A stretch of 64,000 nucleotides of DNA. It comes from an uncultured Prevotellaceae bacterium. GTDB lineage: Bacteria; Bacteroidota; Bacteroidia; Bacteroidales; Bacteroidaceae. How positions within the stretch are numbered: position 1 is the first letter of the stretch; every line of letters starts with the position of its first letter. This document shows positions 8,896 to 17,733 of the stretch, piece after piece. The stretch covers positions 1 through 64,000 of the forward strand of contig CACYNE010000001.1 in the NCBI GenBank assembly GCA_902775605.1, written 5' to 3'. Below the pieces are notes generated by a model. That model was not told the DNA's origin. It saw nothing but the letters and a program-made list of their open reading frames with translations, and did not search any database. Both the position numbers and the translations under genes were made by a program.

Positions 8896-10139
8896 CAACG
8901 GCCACTTTCTCCCTTTATGAACTCAACTCCCTTGTCCGTCAAGTTCTCGAACAGACACTTGACGACGAGTATTGGGTGGAGGCCGAACTGGCGGAGTGTC
9001 GCGTGAACAGGGGACACTGCTACATGGAACTCATCCAGAAAGACGAGCGCAGCAACACTCCCATCGCCAGGGCACAGGCCAAATGCTGGCAGAACACTTG
9101 GGCACTGTTAGGTCCTTATTTCGAGAAGACCACAGGACAACCGCTGCATGCCGGACTGAAGACCCGCCTGAAGGTTTATCCACAGTTTCACGAGAACTAC
9201 GGTTTCTCATGGATTGTCACTGACATTGACCCCACTTTCACCATGGGTGATATGGCTCGACGCCGCCAGGAGATTATCCGCCAACTGAAAGAGGAGGGCG
9301 TCTTCGACCTGCAGAAGGAACTGTGCCTGTCGCCCTTCTGCCTGAACATTGCTGTTATTTCCAGTGAAACAGCAGCCGGCTACGGCGATTTCGTCAACCA
9401 GCTGGCCGACTCTCCATACGACTTCCACACGCGCCTCTTCCCTGCCACCATGCAGGGCGAGCAGGTGGAGCAGAGTATCATTGAGGCACTGAATAGGATT
9501 TATAGGTCCTATGAGTCCTATAGGTCCTATGAGTCCCCCTTCGACTGCGTCGTCATCATCCGTGGCGGCGGTGCCACTGCCGACCTGTCAGGCTTTGACA
9601 CTTTGGCACTGGCAGAGAACGTGGCACAGTTTCCACTGCCCATCATCACTGGCATCGGACACGACCGCGACGAGTCGGTACTCGACATGGTGAGCCACCA
9701 GCGAGTCAAAACCCCCACTGCTGCCGCCCAGTTCCTGATTGCCCATCTGGATACCACTATGGAACGCATTGACAGTTGTCAGGAGCGCATGGTGCGCTAT
9801 GCCACCGCCAAGATGGAAACAGAACATCTGCGACTGGTACGACTGGCCGAGCGCATCCCCGCCCTGTTCTCGTTGGTCAGAACCCGCCACGAGGCTCGTC
9901 TCGACAACCTCTGGACGCGCATGCAATCGGCCCTCACCCTCACCATCGAGAAGCAGCGCCATCAGTTGCAACTATTACAGCAAAGAGCGCAGGCTCTCGA
10001 CCCCACCCTTCTTTTGAAGCGCGGCTATAGCATCACCCTGCACCAAGGACGTGTGCTGAGAAATGCTGCCGACGTGAAGCCTGGAACAGAAATAGAAACC
10101 CGCCTTGAACAAGGCACAATCACCTCAATCACAAAATGA
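8892..10139 (+). CDS. xseA: Exodeoxyribonuclease VII large subunit
   Basis: The 415-residue catalytic subunit of ExoVII, which degrades single-stranded DNA. It has an N-terminal OB-fold (about residues 1-100), the nuclease domain with VVIIRGGGATADLSGFD (about 218-234) and GIGHDRDESVLD (about 254-265), and a C-terminal helical region that normally winds around XseB. Residues 204-215 read YRSYESYRSYES, encoded by a 9-nt tandem array (9501-9536) with no counterpart in typical XseA. It falls in the loop between a helix and the GGG strand and keeps the frame. The stop overlaps the xseB start by ATGA, so the subunits are translationally coupled. Confidence 0.95.
   Translation: MTTATFSLYELNSLVRQVLEQTLDDEYWVEAELAECRVNRGHCYMELIQKDERSNTPIARAQAKCWQNTWALLGPYFEKTTGQPLHAGLKTRLKVYPQFHENYGFSWIVTDIDPTFTMGDMARRRQEIIRQLKEEGVFDLQKELCLSPFCLNIAVISSETAAGYGDFVNQLADSPYDFHTRLFPATMQGEQVEQSIIEALNRIYRSYESYRSYESPFDCVVIIRGGGATADLSGFDTLALAENVAQFPLPIITGIGHDRDESVLDMVSHQRVKTPTAAAQFLIAHLDTTMERIDSCQERMVRYATAKMETEHLRLVRLAERIPALFSLVRTRHEARLDNLWTRMQSALTLTIEKQRHQLQLLQQRAQALDPTLLLKRGYSITLHQGRVLRNAADVKPGTEIETRLEQGTITSITK
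9492..9536 (+). repeat. In-frame 9-nt tandem array inside xseA
   Basis: Four units alternate TATAGGTCC and TATGAGTCC (9501-9536), preceded by a degraded unit AATAGGATT. The same 9-mer occurs at 19951-19995 (intergenic) and 20569-20613 (inside tolC). Confidence 0.9.
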
Positions 10140-10315
10140 CCTACGAAGAATCATTGAAGCAACTGGAGGACATCGTCCGAAAGATGGAAGCTGGCGACTA
10201 CAGCATTGATGAACTGGCAGAAAAACTTACTTTGGCTCAACAACTGATTAGTCAGTGCAAGGAGAAATTGAGTAAATCTGACACAGAAATCAAGAAAATA
10301 TTAGAAAAAAGTTAG
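10136..10315 (+). CDS. xseB: Exodeoxyribonuclease VII small subunit
   Basis: The 59-residue protein begins MTYEESLKQLEDIVRKMEAG and continues with YSIDELAEKLTLAQQL, the highly conserved helical-hairpin sequence of XseB. It binds the C-terminal helices of XseA and is needed for ExoVII activity. The ATG overlaps the xseA stop (ATGA). Confidence 0.93.
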   Translation: MTYEESLKQLEDIVRKMEAGDYSIDELAEKLTLAQQLISQCKEKLSKSDTEIKKILEKS

Positions 10316-10320
10316 AAAAA

Positions 10321-10352
10321 CTTGCGAGATAGCAATAATTTGATTATCTTTG
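10321..10352 (+). promoter_or_regulatory. Promoter of the branched-chain aminotransferase gene
   Basis: A TTG at 10322-10324 is followed after 20 nt by TATCTTTG (10345-10352), immediately after the xseB stop. Transcription would start about 38 nt before the ATG at 10397, which also argues against the upstream start at 10322. Confidence 0.7.
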
Positions 10353-10396
10353 CCGAGAATTATCAAACAACAGATAAAATAGATTACACTGAGAAA

Positions 10397-11413
10397 ATGA
10401 AAGACTTAGACTGGAAAAATCTCTCCTTCGGCTACAGGCCGACTGACTACAATGTTCGCTGCTATTATCGTGATGGAAAATGGGGCGAGATCGAAGTTTG
10501 TTCCGATGAATATCTTAAGCTGCACATGGCAGCCACCTGTCTGCACTACGGACAGGAAGCTTTCGAAGGCTTAAAGGCCTATCGCTGCAAGGATGGCAAG
10601 GTGCGCACCTTCCGCGTGAAAGACAATGCTGAGCGTCTGCAGAGCACTTGCCGTGGCATCATGATGCCTGAGGTTCCCACAGAACTCTTCACCGAGATGG
10701 TCAACAAGGTGGTTCGCCTGAACCAGGAGTGGATTCCCACCTATGAGAGTGGTGCCACGCTCTATATCCGTCCGCTGCTCATCGGTACCAGCGCACAGGT
10801 AGGCGTTCACCCCGCCAAGGAATATCTGTTCATGATTTTCGTCACTCCCGTAGGACCTTATTTCAAAGGCGGTTTCTCAACCAATCCCTACGTCATCATC
10901 CGTGACTTCGACCGCAGTGCGCCTCTGGGCACAGGTAAGTATAAGGTAGGCGGTAACTATGCCGCCAGCCTCTTTGCCAACAACCTGGCTCACGAGAAGG
11001 GTTATGCCTGCGAGTTCTACCTCGACGCAAAAGAAAAGAAATATATGGACGAGTGCGGTGCTGCCAACTTCTTCGGCATCAAGGACAACACCTATGTCAC
11101 TCCGAAGTCAACCTCTATCCTGCCCTCTATTACCAACCGCTCACTGATGCAGGTGGCTGAGGATCTGGGCTTGAAGGTAGAGCGTCGTCCCATTCCCGAA
11201 GAGGAACTGGACACCTTCGAGGAGGCAGGTGCTTGCGGAACAGCAGCCGTTATCTCTCCCATCTCTTATATTGACGACTTGGACACAGGCAAGCGCTATT
11301 CATTTGGCGATCAGCCCGGCCCCATCTCAAAGAAGCTCTATGACACCCTGCGTGGCATCCAGTATGGCGAGATTGAGGACAAGCACGGCTGGACCTCTGT
11401 TGTCATTGAGTAA
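10397..11413 (+). CDS. ilvE: Branched-chain amino acid aminotransferase
   Basis: The 338-residue fold-type IV PLP enzyme transfers the amino group between glutamate and the keto acids of leucine, isoleucine and valine. Family signatures include LHYGQEAFEGLKAYR (about residues 45-60), YIRPLLIGT, the GTGKYKVGGNYAASL stretch that carries the PLP lysine region, and GACGTAAVISPI near the C-terminus. The start MKDLDWKNLSFGY at 10397 matches the family better than an in-frame start 75 nt upstream, which would lie within the promoter. It appears monocistronic or cotranscribed with the DUF2752 gene 14 nt downstream. Confidence 0.93.
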   Translation: MKDLDWKNLSFGYRPTDYNVRCYYRDGKWGEIEVCSDEYLKLHMAATCLHYGQEAFEGLKAYRCKDGKVRTFRVKDNAERLQSTCRGIMMPEVPTELFTEMVNKVVRLNQEWIPTYESGATLYIRPLLIGTSAQVGVHPAKEYLFMIFVTPVGPYFKGGFSTNPYVIIRDFDRSAPLGTGKYKVGGNYAASLFANNLAHEKGYACEFYLDAKEKKYMDECGAANFFGIKDNTYVTPKSTSILPSITNRSLMQVAEDLGLKVERRPIPEEELDTFEEAGACGTAAVISPISYIDDLDTGKRYSFGDQPGPISKKLYDTLRGIQYGEIEDKHGWTSVVIE

Positions 11414-11427
11414 TAAACTCATAGGGG

Positions 11428-11805
11428 GTGAGAACGAAGAAGATAATAATCTGCCTTGCCATTGTCACCGTTGTCCTGGGATTGCTCTATCTTTTTAATC
11501 CCGTTGACACAGCGATGGCCCCAAAGTGCATCTTCCATTCCGTCACGGGTCTGAGTTGCCCGGGCTGCGGGATGCAGCGTTTTCTTCATGCGTTCATGCA
11601 TGGACATTTTGCTGAGGCATTCCGTTATAATTACCTGCTCATCGTTCTCATCCCCTATCTCATTCTTTTAGGCATAGAGAAGTTGTTCCTGACAGGCGAG
11701 ACCAAGGCTCGCTGGAAGCGTGTCATCGAAAGCCGCGTGGTGGCCATCGCCATGCTGATTCTGGCGCCAAGCTGGTTTATCATTAGGAACATTTTCAATA
11801 TCTAA
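11428..11805 (+). CDS. DUF2752 membrane protein
   Basis: The 125-residue protein has a first membrane segment at about residues 6-23, then the DUF2752 signature GLSCPGCGMQRFLHAFMHGHF (CPxCGxxR core, about residues 41-60), and two further hydrophobic segments. The function of DUF2752 is unknown; the paired cysteines suggest metal or thiol chemistry. It starts with GTG at 11428, preceded directly by AGGGG, with no in-frame ATG before the conserved part. TM2 genes follow, a pairing often seen in Bacteroidales as far as I recall. Confidence 0.85.
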   Translation: MRTKKIIICLAIVTVVLGLLYLFNPVDTAMAPKCIFHSVTGLSCPGCGMQRFLHAFMHGHFAEAFRYNYLLIVLIPYLILLGIEKLFLTGETKARWKRVIESRVVAIAMLILAPSWFIIRNIFNI

Positions 11806-11837
11806 TCAAATTATTAATTCACTAAATTAGTTACATT

Positions 11838-12182
11838 ATGGAAATAAAAGACGCTGAGCAGCTCTTGATGATGTATTCATCAAAGTTATCTCCTGAATAC
11901 CTTCCAACCATTAAGAGCAGACTGATGGAACTGGATCGTACCAATGCTTTGGTGGCCTTTAGCGACCTGAAGGATCCTACCACAGCCCTGATTATCACTA
12001 TCTGCGAAGCTTTTGTCGGCCTTCATGGCATCAGCCGTTTCTATATCGGCGATGTAGGTGTCGGCGTTGCCAAGTTGCTGACCTGTGGTGGCTGCGGCAT
12101 CTGGTGGCTGGTGGACCTGTTCCTCATCCAGGACGGCACTCGCAGAAAGAACACCGAGAAGGTTATGCAGCTCCTTGCGTAA
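11838..12182 (+). CDS. TM2 domain-containing protein (copy 1)
   Basis: The 114-residue protein has a soluble N-terminal part of about 50 residues and a C-terminal TM2 domain: two hydrophobic helices joined by a short turn, with GLHGISRFYIGDVGVGVAKLL and CGGCGIWWLVDLFLI. The TM2 core GxHxxxRFYxGx is clear. Function in bacteria is unknown. It is a tandem paralogue of the next gene; both share an N-terminal (S/P)PEY...IK(S/Q)(R/K)L pattern. Confidence 0.85.
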   Translation: MEIKDAEQLLMMYSSKLSPEYLPTIKSRLMELDRTNALVAFSDLKDPTTALIITICEAFVGLHGISRFYIGDVGVGVAKLLTCGGCGIWWLVDLFLIQDGTRRKNTEKVMQLLA

Positions 12183-12233
12183 ACTCTAACACGAAAACCA
12201 TTCAATCTATAACAACAAATACAGATTACAGCT

Positions 12234-12566
12234 ATGACAAAAGAACAAATTGATCAATTAATTAACATTAACGCAAGTAGGATTGCTCCTGAGTACATTG
12301 AAGCTATCCGCCAGAAGTTGGAAGGTGCTGACGAAGGTGCTGCACAGGCAGCTTTCGCCGGACTGAAGAGTGGCGGTGTGATGACGCTGATTGCATGGCT
12401 CGTTGGCAGCCTGGGTATTGACCGCTTCATGCTGGGCGACACAACACTTGGCATCATCAAGCTTATCACCTGTGGTGGCTGCGGTATCTGGAGCCTTATT
12501 GACATCTTCACTGCCAGTGGACGTACCCGCAAATACAATGCTCAGAAGATTTTGGAACAGATTTAA
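12234..12566 (+). CDS. TM2 domain-containing protein (copy 2)
   Basis: The 110-residue paralogue of the preceding gene. N-terminus INASRIAPEYIEAIRQKLEG aligns with the same region of copy 1, and the TM2 domain carries GSLGIDRFMLGDTTLGIIKL and CGGCGIWSLIDIF. The two genes are separated by 51 nt and end at a terminator at 12591-12620. Confidence 0.85.
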   Translation: MTKEQIDQLININASRIAPEYIEAIRQKLEGADEGAAQAAFAGLKSGGVMTLIAWLVGSLGIDRFMLGDTTLGIIKLITCGGCGIWSLIDIFTASGRTRKYNAQKILEQI

Positions 12567-12590
12567 TCTGAAATATTCTCTTTCTTTTAG

Positions 12591-12620
12591 GATGCTCCGT
12601 TTATCGGGGCATCTTTTTTT
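12591..12620 (+). terminator. Rho-independent terminator after the TM2 genes
   Basis: GATGCTCCG (12591-12599) pairs with CGGGGCATC (12605-12613), one G-U pair, followed by seven T residues. Confidence 0.85.
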
Positions 12621-12629
12621 GTTTTGAAA

Positions 12630-12661
12630 TTTGGGTATCTCGAATAAAATTCGTACTTTTG
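12630..12661 (+). promoter_or_regulatory. Promoter of trmB
   Basis: TTTG (12630-12633), 20 nt, TACTTTTG (12654-12661), 26 nt before the trmB ATG. Confidence 0.8.
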
Positions 12662-12687
12662 CATATCTATAGGAAAAACAACATAAG

Positions 12688-13467
12688 ATGAGTAAAGGAA
12701 AACTGGCCAAGTTCGCCGACATGGAGACCTATGAGAACGTCTTTCAATACCCCTTCTCGGTGGTGAGTGACGTACCGTTTGACATGCGCGGACATTGGAA
12801 CGAGCAATATTTCAAAAACAGCAACCCCATCGTATTGGAACTGGGTTGCGGCAAGGGAGAATATACCGTAGGACTGGCTAAGCGCTATCCACACATCAAC
12901 TTCATCGGCGTGGACATTAAGGGCGCCCGCATGTGGACAGGTGCCACCCAGGCCCTGCAAGAGGGTCTGAAGAACGTGGCCTTCCTGCGTACGAATATCG
13001 AGATTATCGACCGATTCTTCGCACCCGGCGAGGTGCAGGAGATTTGGCTGACCTTCAGCGACCCGCAGATGAAGAACCCGCGCAAGCGTCTGTCGAGCAC
13101 GTATTTCATGGAGCGCTATCGCCGCTTCCTCACAGACAATGGCATCATCCATCTGAAGACAGACTCTAATTTCTTGTTCACCTATACCTGCTATATGGTG
13201 GAGCACAACAAGCTGGAGGTGGATCTGAAGACGACAGACTTGTATTCTGAGGTCTCTGAGAACTCTGAGAAATCACCTTTCTCTGAGGCGGCCTCTATCC
13301 AGACCTACTACGAGTCCATGTGGCTGGCACGCGGTCTGAACATCAAATACATCAAGTTCCACCTGCCCCATGAAGGACAGTTGGAAGAGCCAAACGTAGA
13401 GATTGAACTCGATGACTATCGCAGTTATCACCGCACCAAGCGCAGCTCGCTGGAAACGGCGAAGTGA
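12688..13467 (+). CDS. trmB: tRNA (guanine-N7)-methyltransferase
   Basis: The 259-residue SAM-dependent enzyme methylates G46 of tRNA. Motif [10 protein letters not shown] starts at residue 51, followed by [12 protein letters not shown], then [20 protein letters not shown] with the TrmB-type DP-x-x-K-x-R-x-x-K/R motif. It is slightly longer than E. coli TrmB because of an acidic, serine-rich stretch ([16 protein letters not shown]) towards the C-terminus. It has its own promoter directly upstream. Confidence 0.93.
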   Translation: MSKGKLAKFADMETYENVFQYPFSVVSDVPFDMRGHWNEQYFKNSNPIVLELGCGKGEYTVGLAKRYPHINFIGVDIKGARMWTGATQALQEGLKNVAFLRTNIEIIDRFFAPGEVQEIWLTFSDPQMKNPRKRLSSTYFMERYRRFLTDNGIIHLKTDSNFLFTYTCYMVEHNKLEVDLKTTDLYSEVSENSEKSPFSEAASIQTYYESMWLARGLNIKYIKFHLPHEGQLEEPNVEIELDDYRSYHRTKRSSLETAK

Positions 13468-13542
13468 GAGTTGAGAATTGAGAGTTGAGAATTGAGAGTT
13501 GAGAGTTGAGAATTGAGAATCGAGATTTGAGATTTAAGATTA
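13466..13542 (+). repeat. 7-nt tandem array GAGARTT
   Basis: About ten consecutive heptamers, alternating GAGAGTT and GAGAATT and degrading to GAGATTT, fill the gap between trmB and the LRR gene. The first unit overlaps the trmB stop codon. A matching array is at 34137-34178. Confidence 0.9.
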
Positions 13543-13547
13543 GTTAT

Positions 13548-15320
13548 ATGAAGCACGCTAATAAAACAAAGGGATGGGTCAAGGCAATGGTTCTTTTTTG
13601 CCTGTTCACCATCATGCCTTTAACATCGGCAGCTCAGCATTTAACAGTCACCGTTGACGCTGAAGGCCAGTTGGGAGCGCAACTACCTGACAGTATCCGC
13701 TATACCATGACAGACCTGAAGATCTGCGGACCGCTGAACACCAACGACATGAAGATTATTCAGCTCATCACGAGTCGCGTCAAGGCAAAGAAGTCTGGCG
13801 AGCAGGTACTCACCTCCCTCGACCTGTCAGAGGCGGAGATTGCTGAGAGCAAAGGTGTGGTACGCTCAAGTGCCAACAATCTGCCATCGGCGATGTTCCT
13901 GAACTGTAAGGCGCTGGAACGCGTGGTTCTTCCTGACAAGATGACTGAGCTAAGCCGTAGCTGTTTCAGTGGCTGCATCAAGTTGAAGGAAGTGGTGCTG
14001 TCGGAAGCCACCGAGGTGATTGGCGACTATGCCTTCAACAACTGCGTCAGTCTGGAGAACATCACAGTGTCGCCCCGTTTAAAATCCATTGGGAAACACG
14101 CCTTCGACGGTTGCACTATGCTGAGTGAGATCAGTCTCCCAGAGACCCTCACACTGATTGACGCATTCGCCTTCAACAACTGTAAGGTGCTGGAGAGTAT
14201 CAACCTGCAGGAGACCGAGGTGAGCCGCATCAACGACAATGCCTTTACCAACTGTCAGCAACTGAAGAGCCTTGAACTGCCACAGACCGTGACAGCCATT
14301 GGTAATGACGCCTTTATCAACTGCTCGGCACTGCAATACATCAAGATGTCAGACGCCCTGACGGATATCGGCAACAACGCCTTTGAGAACTGCGCCAACC
14401 TCGACAGCATCTCGATGGTCACCTGCATGCATATCGGCACGGAAGCCTTCAAGGGCTGCACCCGACTGACCTCCGTCCACGTTGAGATGATCAACCGTCT
14501 GGGCAATGCCGCCTTCCAGAACTGCAGAACACTGACCAATGTCACATTGGATGGCAATTTGCAGGCCATCGGCTCCGAGACTTTCTCTGGCTGTTCCAGT
14601 CTGAAAGAGTTTATCACCCCCGCCACAGTGAAGGCTATTGGCGCACGCGCCTTTTTCGACTGCCGTTCACTAGAGAAATTTGAGATGCCCGAAGCGCTGG
14701 TGCGTATTTATGACCACGCCTTTGAAAACTGCGTCAGTCTGAGATCACTCATCATTCCAAAACTCACCAAGCAGCTGGGAAGCGATACTTTTGAGAACTG
14801 CATCACACTCGACAGCGTGGCCATTCTGGGCTTCGTAGAGAAACTGGAAGATGACCTGTTCCGCTACTGCCGTTCACTCCGCACAGTCAGGCTCCCCGTC
14901 TCTATCAAGAGTATTGGAGACAACACCTTCGAGCAGTGCCTGTTACTGTCGGAAATCAATCTGCCTGTCGCTATAGGCAGCATTGGCAACAATGCTTTCG
15001 AGAAATGCTTGTCACTAACCGATGTCATCATCCCAGCAGCCTGCACCTCAGTAGGTAGTGCCGCCTTCCGCGAATGCAGCGGACTGACTCGTCTGGAGTT
15101 GCCAGCCGCCTTGAAGAAGATTGGCGGCAACGCCTTTGCCAAGTGCAGTGCCTTGACAGAGATTGCCGTAGGCTCTCCCGTACCCCCCGACATCACCAGC
15201 AGTACCTTCAAGGGTGTAGTGACAAGTGCCTGTCGTGTGGTGGTGCCCCGTGGTGCCAAGAACAATTACCGCAATGACAGGTCTTGGAAGAAACTGTCAC
15301 AAATTATAGAACAAGATTAA
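13548..15320 (+). CDS. BspA-like leucine-rich repeat surface protein
   Basis: The 590-residue protein has a signal peptide (KAMVLFCLFTIMPLTSAAQ, about residues 12-30) and then about 19 tandem LRR_5 (BspA/TpLRR) repeats of about 23 residues with the pattern I-(G/N)-x-x-A-F-x-(N/G/K)-C-x-x-L-x-x-(I/V)-x-L-P. These repeats form a curved solenoid used for host or interspecies binding. The C-terminus (KKLSQIIEQD) lacks an evident sorting signal, so outer-surface display is not certain. I use the ATG at 13548; an upstream in-frame start at 13506 would lie within the 7-nt repeat array. Confidence 0.9.
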   Translation: MKHANKTKGWVKAMVLFCLFTIMPLTSAAQHLTVTVDAEGQLGAQLPDSIRYTMTDLKICGPLNTNDMKIIQLITSRVKAKKSGEQVLTSLDLSEAEIAESKGVVRSSANNLPSAMFLNCKALERVVLPDKMTELSRSCFSGCIKLKEVVLSEATEVIGDYAFNNCVSLENITVSPRLKSIGKHAFDGCTMLSEISLPETLTLIDAFAFNNCKVLESINLQETEVSRINDNAFTNCQQLKSLELPQTVTAIGNDAFINCSALQYIKMSDALTDIGNNAFENCANLDSISMVTCMHIGTEAFKGCTRLTSVHVEMINRLGNAAFQNCRTLTNVTLDGNLQAIGSETFSGCSSLKEFITPATVKAIGARAFFDCRSLEKFEMPEALVRIYDHAFENCVSLRSLIIPKLTKQLGSDTFENCITLDSVAILGFVEKLEDDLFRYCRSLRTVRLPVSIKSIGDNTFEQCLLLSEINLPVAIGSIGNNAFEKCLSLTDVIIPAACTSVGSAAFRECSGLTRLELPAALKKIGGNAFAKCSALTEIAVGSPVPPDITSSTFKGVVTSACRVVVPRGAKNNYRNDRSWKKLSQIIEQD

Positions 15321-15343
15321 ATACACAATTAAACGTATAGAGA

Positions 15344-16441
15344 ATGACACTATATCCTAAACTCATTATGGATGCACTGGCAACGGTGACGTATGCTGGT
15401 ACGAAAAAGAATCTGGTAGAAAGTGACATGATTGCTGATACGCCCAGTATCAATGGTCAGAAAGTGAAAGTCATACTTGTTTTCCCAAGAGACACCGACC
15501 CCTTCCTGAAATCTACCGTCAAGGCTGCTGAGGCAGCTATCAAGTACCACTGCGGACAAGACGTTGAGGTGACCATCGAGACAGAGTTTAAGTCAAAGCC
15601 CCGCCCCGAAGTAGAGAAGCTGCTGCCAGAAGTAAAGAATATTATTGCCGTGAGCAGTGGCAAGGGTGGCGTTGGCAAGAGTACCGTTGCTGCCAACCTG
15701 GCTATCGCCCTGGCACGCCTCGGCTATAAAGTAGGACTACTCGACACTGATATCTTCGGTCCTTCGGTACCCAAAATGTTCCATGTAGAGGATGCCCGCC
15801 CCTATGCCATCAACAAAGACGGACGCGACCTGATAGAGCCCGTAGAGCAATACGGTGTCAAGTTACTCAGCATCGGTTTCTTTGTCAATCCCGACACAGC
15901 AACGCTGTGGCGCGGCGGCATGGCTACGAGTGCCCTGAAGCAACTCATTGCCGATGCCGACTGGGGCGAATTAGATTACTTTATCTTAGACACCCCTCCA
16001 GGCACCAGCGACATCCATCTTACTTTGCTGCAGACGCTGGCCATCACCGGTGCCGTCATCGTGTCAACACCTCAGCAAGTGGCGCTGGCCGATGCCCGCA
16101 AAGGCATTGACATGTATCGCAACGAGAAAGTCAATGTGCCTATTTTGGGACTGATTGAAAACATGGCTTGGTTTACGCCAGCCGAACTGCCCGAGAACAA
16201 ATACTATATCTTCGGCAAGGAAGGCTGTAAGCAGTTGGCCCAGGAGATGAACGTGCCCCTGCTGGCACAGATTCCCTTGGTACAAAGTATCTGCGAGAAC
16301 GGTGACGAGGGAACACCTGCTGCCACCAAGGTAGAGACGATGACAGGACAGGCCTTCCTGAACCTAGCACAGGCTGTGGTAACGGTGGTGAACCGCCGTA
16401 ACAAAGAGCAACCCAAGACAAAGATTGTGGGAATGAAATAA
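15344..16441 (+). CDS. Mrp/NBP35-type Fe-S carrier ATPase
   Basis: The 365-residue protein has an N-terminal MIP18/DUF59-like domain (about residues 1-85) and a deviant Walker A P-loop ATPase domain with SSGKGGVGKS at residues 104-113, DTDIFGPSVPKM and LDTPPGTSD. This is the ApbC/Mrp family that binds and transfers iron-sulfur clusters. It ends at the bidirectional terminator at 16461-16487 and follows the LRR gene by 23 nt. Confidence 0.93.
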   Translation: MTLYPKLIMDALATVTYAGTKKNLVESDMIADTPSINGQKVKVILVFPRDTDPFLKSTVKAAEAAIKYHCGQDVEVTIETEFKSKPRPEVEKLLPEVKNIIAVSSGKGGVGKSTVAANLAIALARLGYKVGLLDTDIFGPSVPKMFHVEDARPYAINKDGRDLIEPVEQYGVKLLSIGFFVNPDTATLWRGGMATSALKQLIADADWGELDYFILDTPPGTSDIHLTLLQTLAITGAVIVSTPQQVALADARKGIDMYRNEKVNVPILGLIENMAWFTPAELPENKYYIFGKEGCKQLAQEMNVPLLAQIPLVQSICENGDEGTPAATKVETMTGQAFLNLAQAVVTVVNRRNKEQPKTKIVGMK

Positions 16442-16460
16442 TCAAAGAGTAAAACATAAG

Positions 16461-16487
16461 AAAAGCCCGCGACTTGCGGGCTTTTTT
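16461..16487. terminator. Bidirectional Rho-independent terminator
   Basis: GCCCGC (16465-16470), loop GACTT, GCGGGC (16476-16481), with AAAA on the left and TTTTTT on the right, lies between the converging mrp and permease genes and can stop both transcripts. Confidence 0.9.
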
Positions 16488-17733
16488 ATGCTTTCTTCAA
16501 TGCCTTGCGACGTTCCTTCATCTCGTGGTAACGCCAGAAGGCATCGTAACGCGTCAGGTAAATCTGATAGCCATAGACCACACAAGCCAACCAGAAATAA
16601 AGGAACGTGTGTAGCCACAGCAGCATAATCTCTGTATGGACATCGCAAAGGGCGGCACCCATAGAATTCAGACGCACATAAGCTCTGACACCGAAGGTAG
16701 AGGGGAACACCCACGACACGCCTTGCCAGAAGCCGGAGATGTTGGACTGAGGCCAGCTGACACCCGTCATAAACAGCAACGGCACAGAGATGAACACCAT
16801 GAGCAGCATGACATTCTCGCGGTACTTCACGATACATGACACCACCATGCCAAAGAAGATACAAGCCAAGATAAAAGGCAGCATCAGCCATAGCAACGGT
16901 TCCCAGGTGGCCAACTGCGGGAAATGGAAGAGGCGTGGCACAACGATGACCAGCCAAGCCCCCATGAGGGCATAGATCATGAAGTAGCAGAGAGCCTTAC
17001 CCAACACGATGCGGAACACGTTCTGATACGGACGACTGATAGGAATCAGCTGATGATAGCGGTTACGCTCACGCGCCGTACCTGCCGACATGCCGATACC
17101 CAATACCAGCGTCTGCTGCAAGATGAGCATCAACACACCCGGCAACACAAACGAGCCATAACCGCCTGCCGGGTTGAAGATAGGCACCTCGTCGTAGGCC
17201 AGCGGACGGGCCGCAATCACCTCTTCGCGCTTCGTATAGTGCTGACCCAGTTTCGTTTGAATCTCAGCACCCATTTGCATCGACACCAGCTGAGCCGTCT
17301 GGAAGATAGCCTTATAGGTCAGCATCAGACTCATGTCGCAATACACACTGATGGTGCCCTGCTCCATGCGGTTCACCTTTGTCTCAAAGTCGCTGGGAAT
17401 GTAATAGACTCCCTTGACCAGCTGACGACTCACCAATGATTTCGCCTCATCTAAGTCCTGGGCATAATAAGCCACCCGCACATCAGCCGAAGCGTCACAC
17501 ATGCGAAGGAACTGGCGCGAGAGACTGGTATGCGAGTCATCGACTACAGCCACAGGCACATCACGCACCGTCTCGTTATTATAAATCCATGCGTATAGCA
17601 GCGGATAGATAAGTGGCACAATGATAAAGAAGATGAGTACACCCTCATCCCTGAACACCTGTACCAATTCCTGACGCCATATACACATGGTGTCATCAAT
17701 CCTTCTTCTATAACTATTACGGTATGTAGACAT
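16486..17733 (-). CDS. ABC-2 type transporter permease (distal)
   Basis: The 415-residue membrane protein has one N-terminal membrane segment (about residues 31-50), a periplasmic domain of about 150 residues (VPVAVVDDSHTSLSRQFLRMCDAS), and five C-terminal segments, the layout of ABC-2 permeases of the YhhJ/YbhS/YbhR type. It overlaps the preceding permease by 17 nt. With TolC, an HlyD adaptor and a second permease it should form a tripartite exporter. No ATP-binding subunit gene is in the cluster. Confidence 0.88.
   Translation of the reverse strand: MSTYRNSYRRRIDDTMCIWRQELVQVFRDEGVLIFFIIVPLIYPLLYAWIYNNETVRDVPVAVVDDSHTSLSRQFLRMCDASADVRVAYYAQDLDEAKSLVSRQLVKGVYYIPSDFETKVNRMEQGTISVYCDMSLMLTYKAIFQTAQLVSMQMGAEIQTKLGQHYTKREEVIAARPLAYDEVPIFNPAGGYGSFVLPGVLMLILQQTLVLGIGMSAGTARERNRYHQLIPISRPYQNVFRIVLGKALCYFMIYALMGAWLVIVVPRLFHFPQLATWEPLLWLMLPFILACIFFGMVVSCIVKYRENVMLLMVFISVPLLFMTGVSWPQSNISGFWQGVSWVFPSTFGVRAYVRLNSMGAALCDVHTEIMLLWLHTFLYFWLACVVYGYQIYLTRYDAFWRYHEMKERRKALKKA

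Noticed and set aside
9501-9536. CRISPR-like array
   Set aside because: Units of 7, 9 and 22 nt here are contiguous with no unique spacers, and no cas genes are present, so none of the arrays is a CRISPR.
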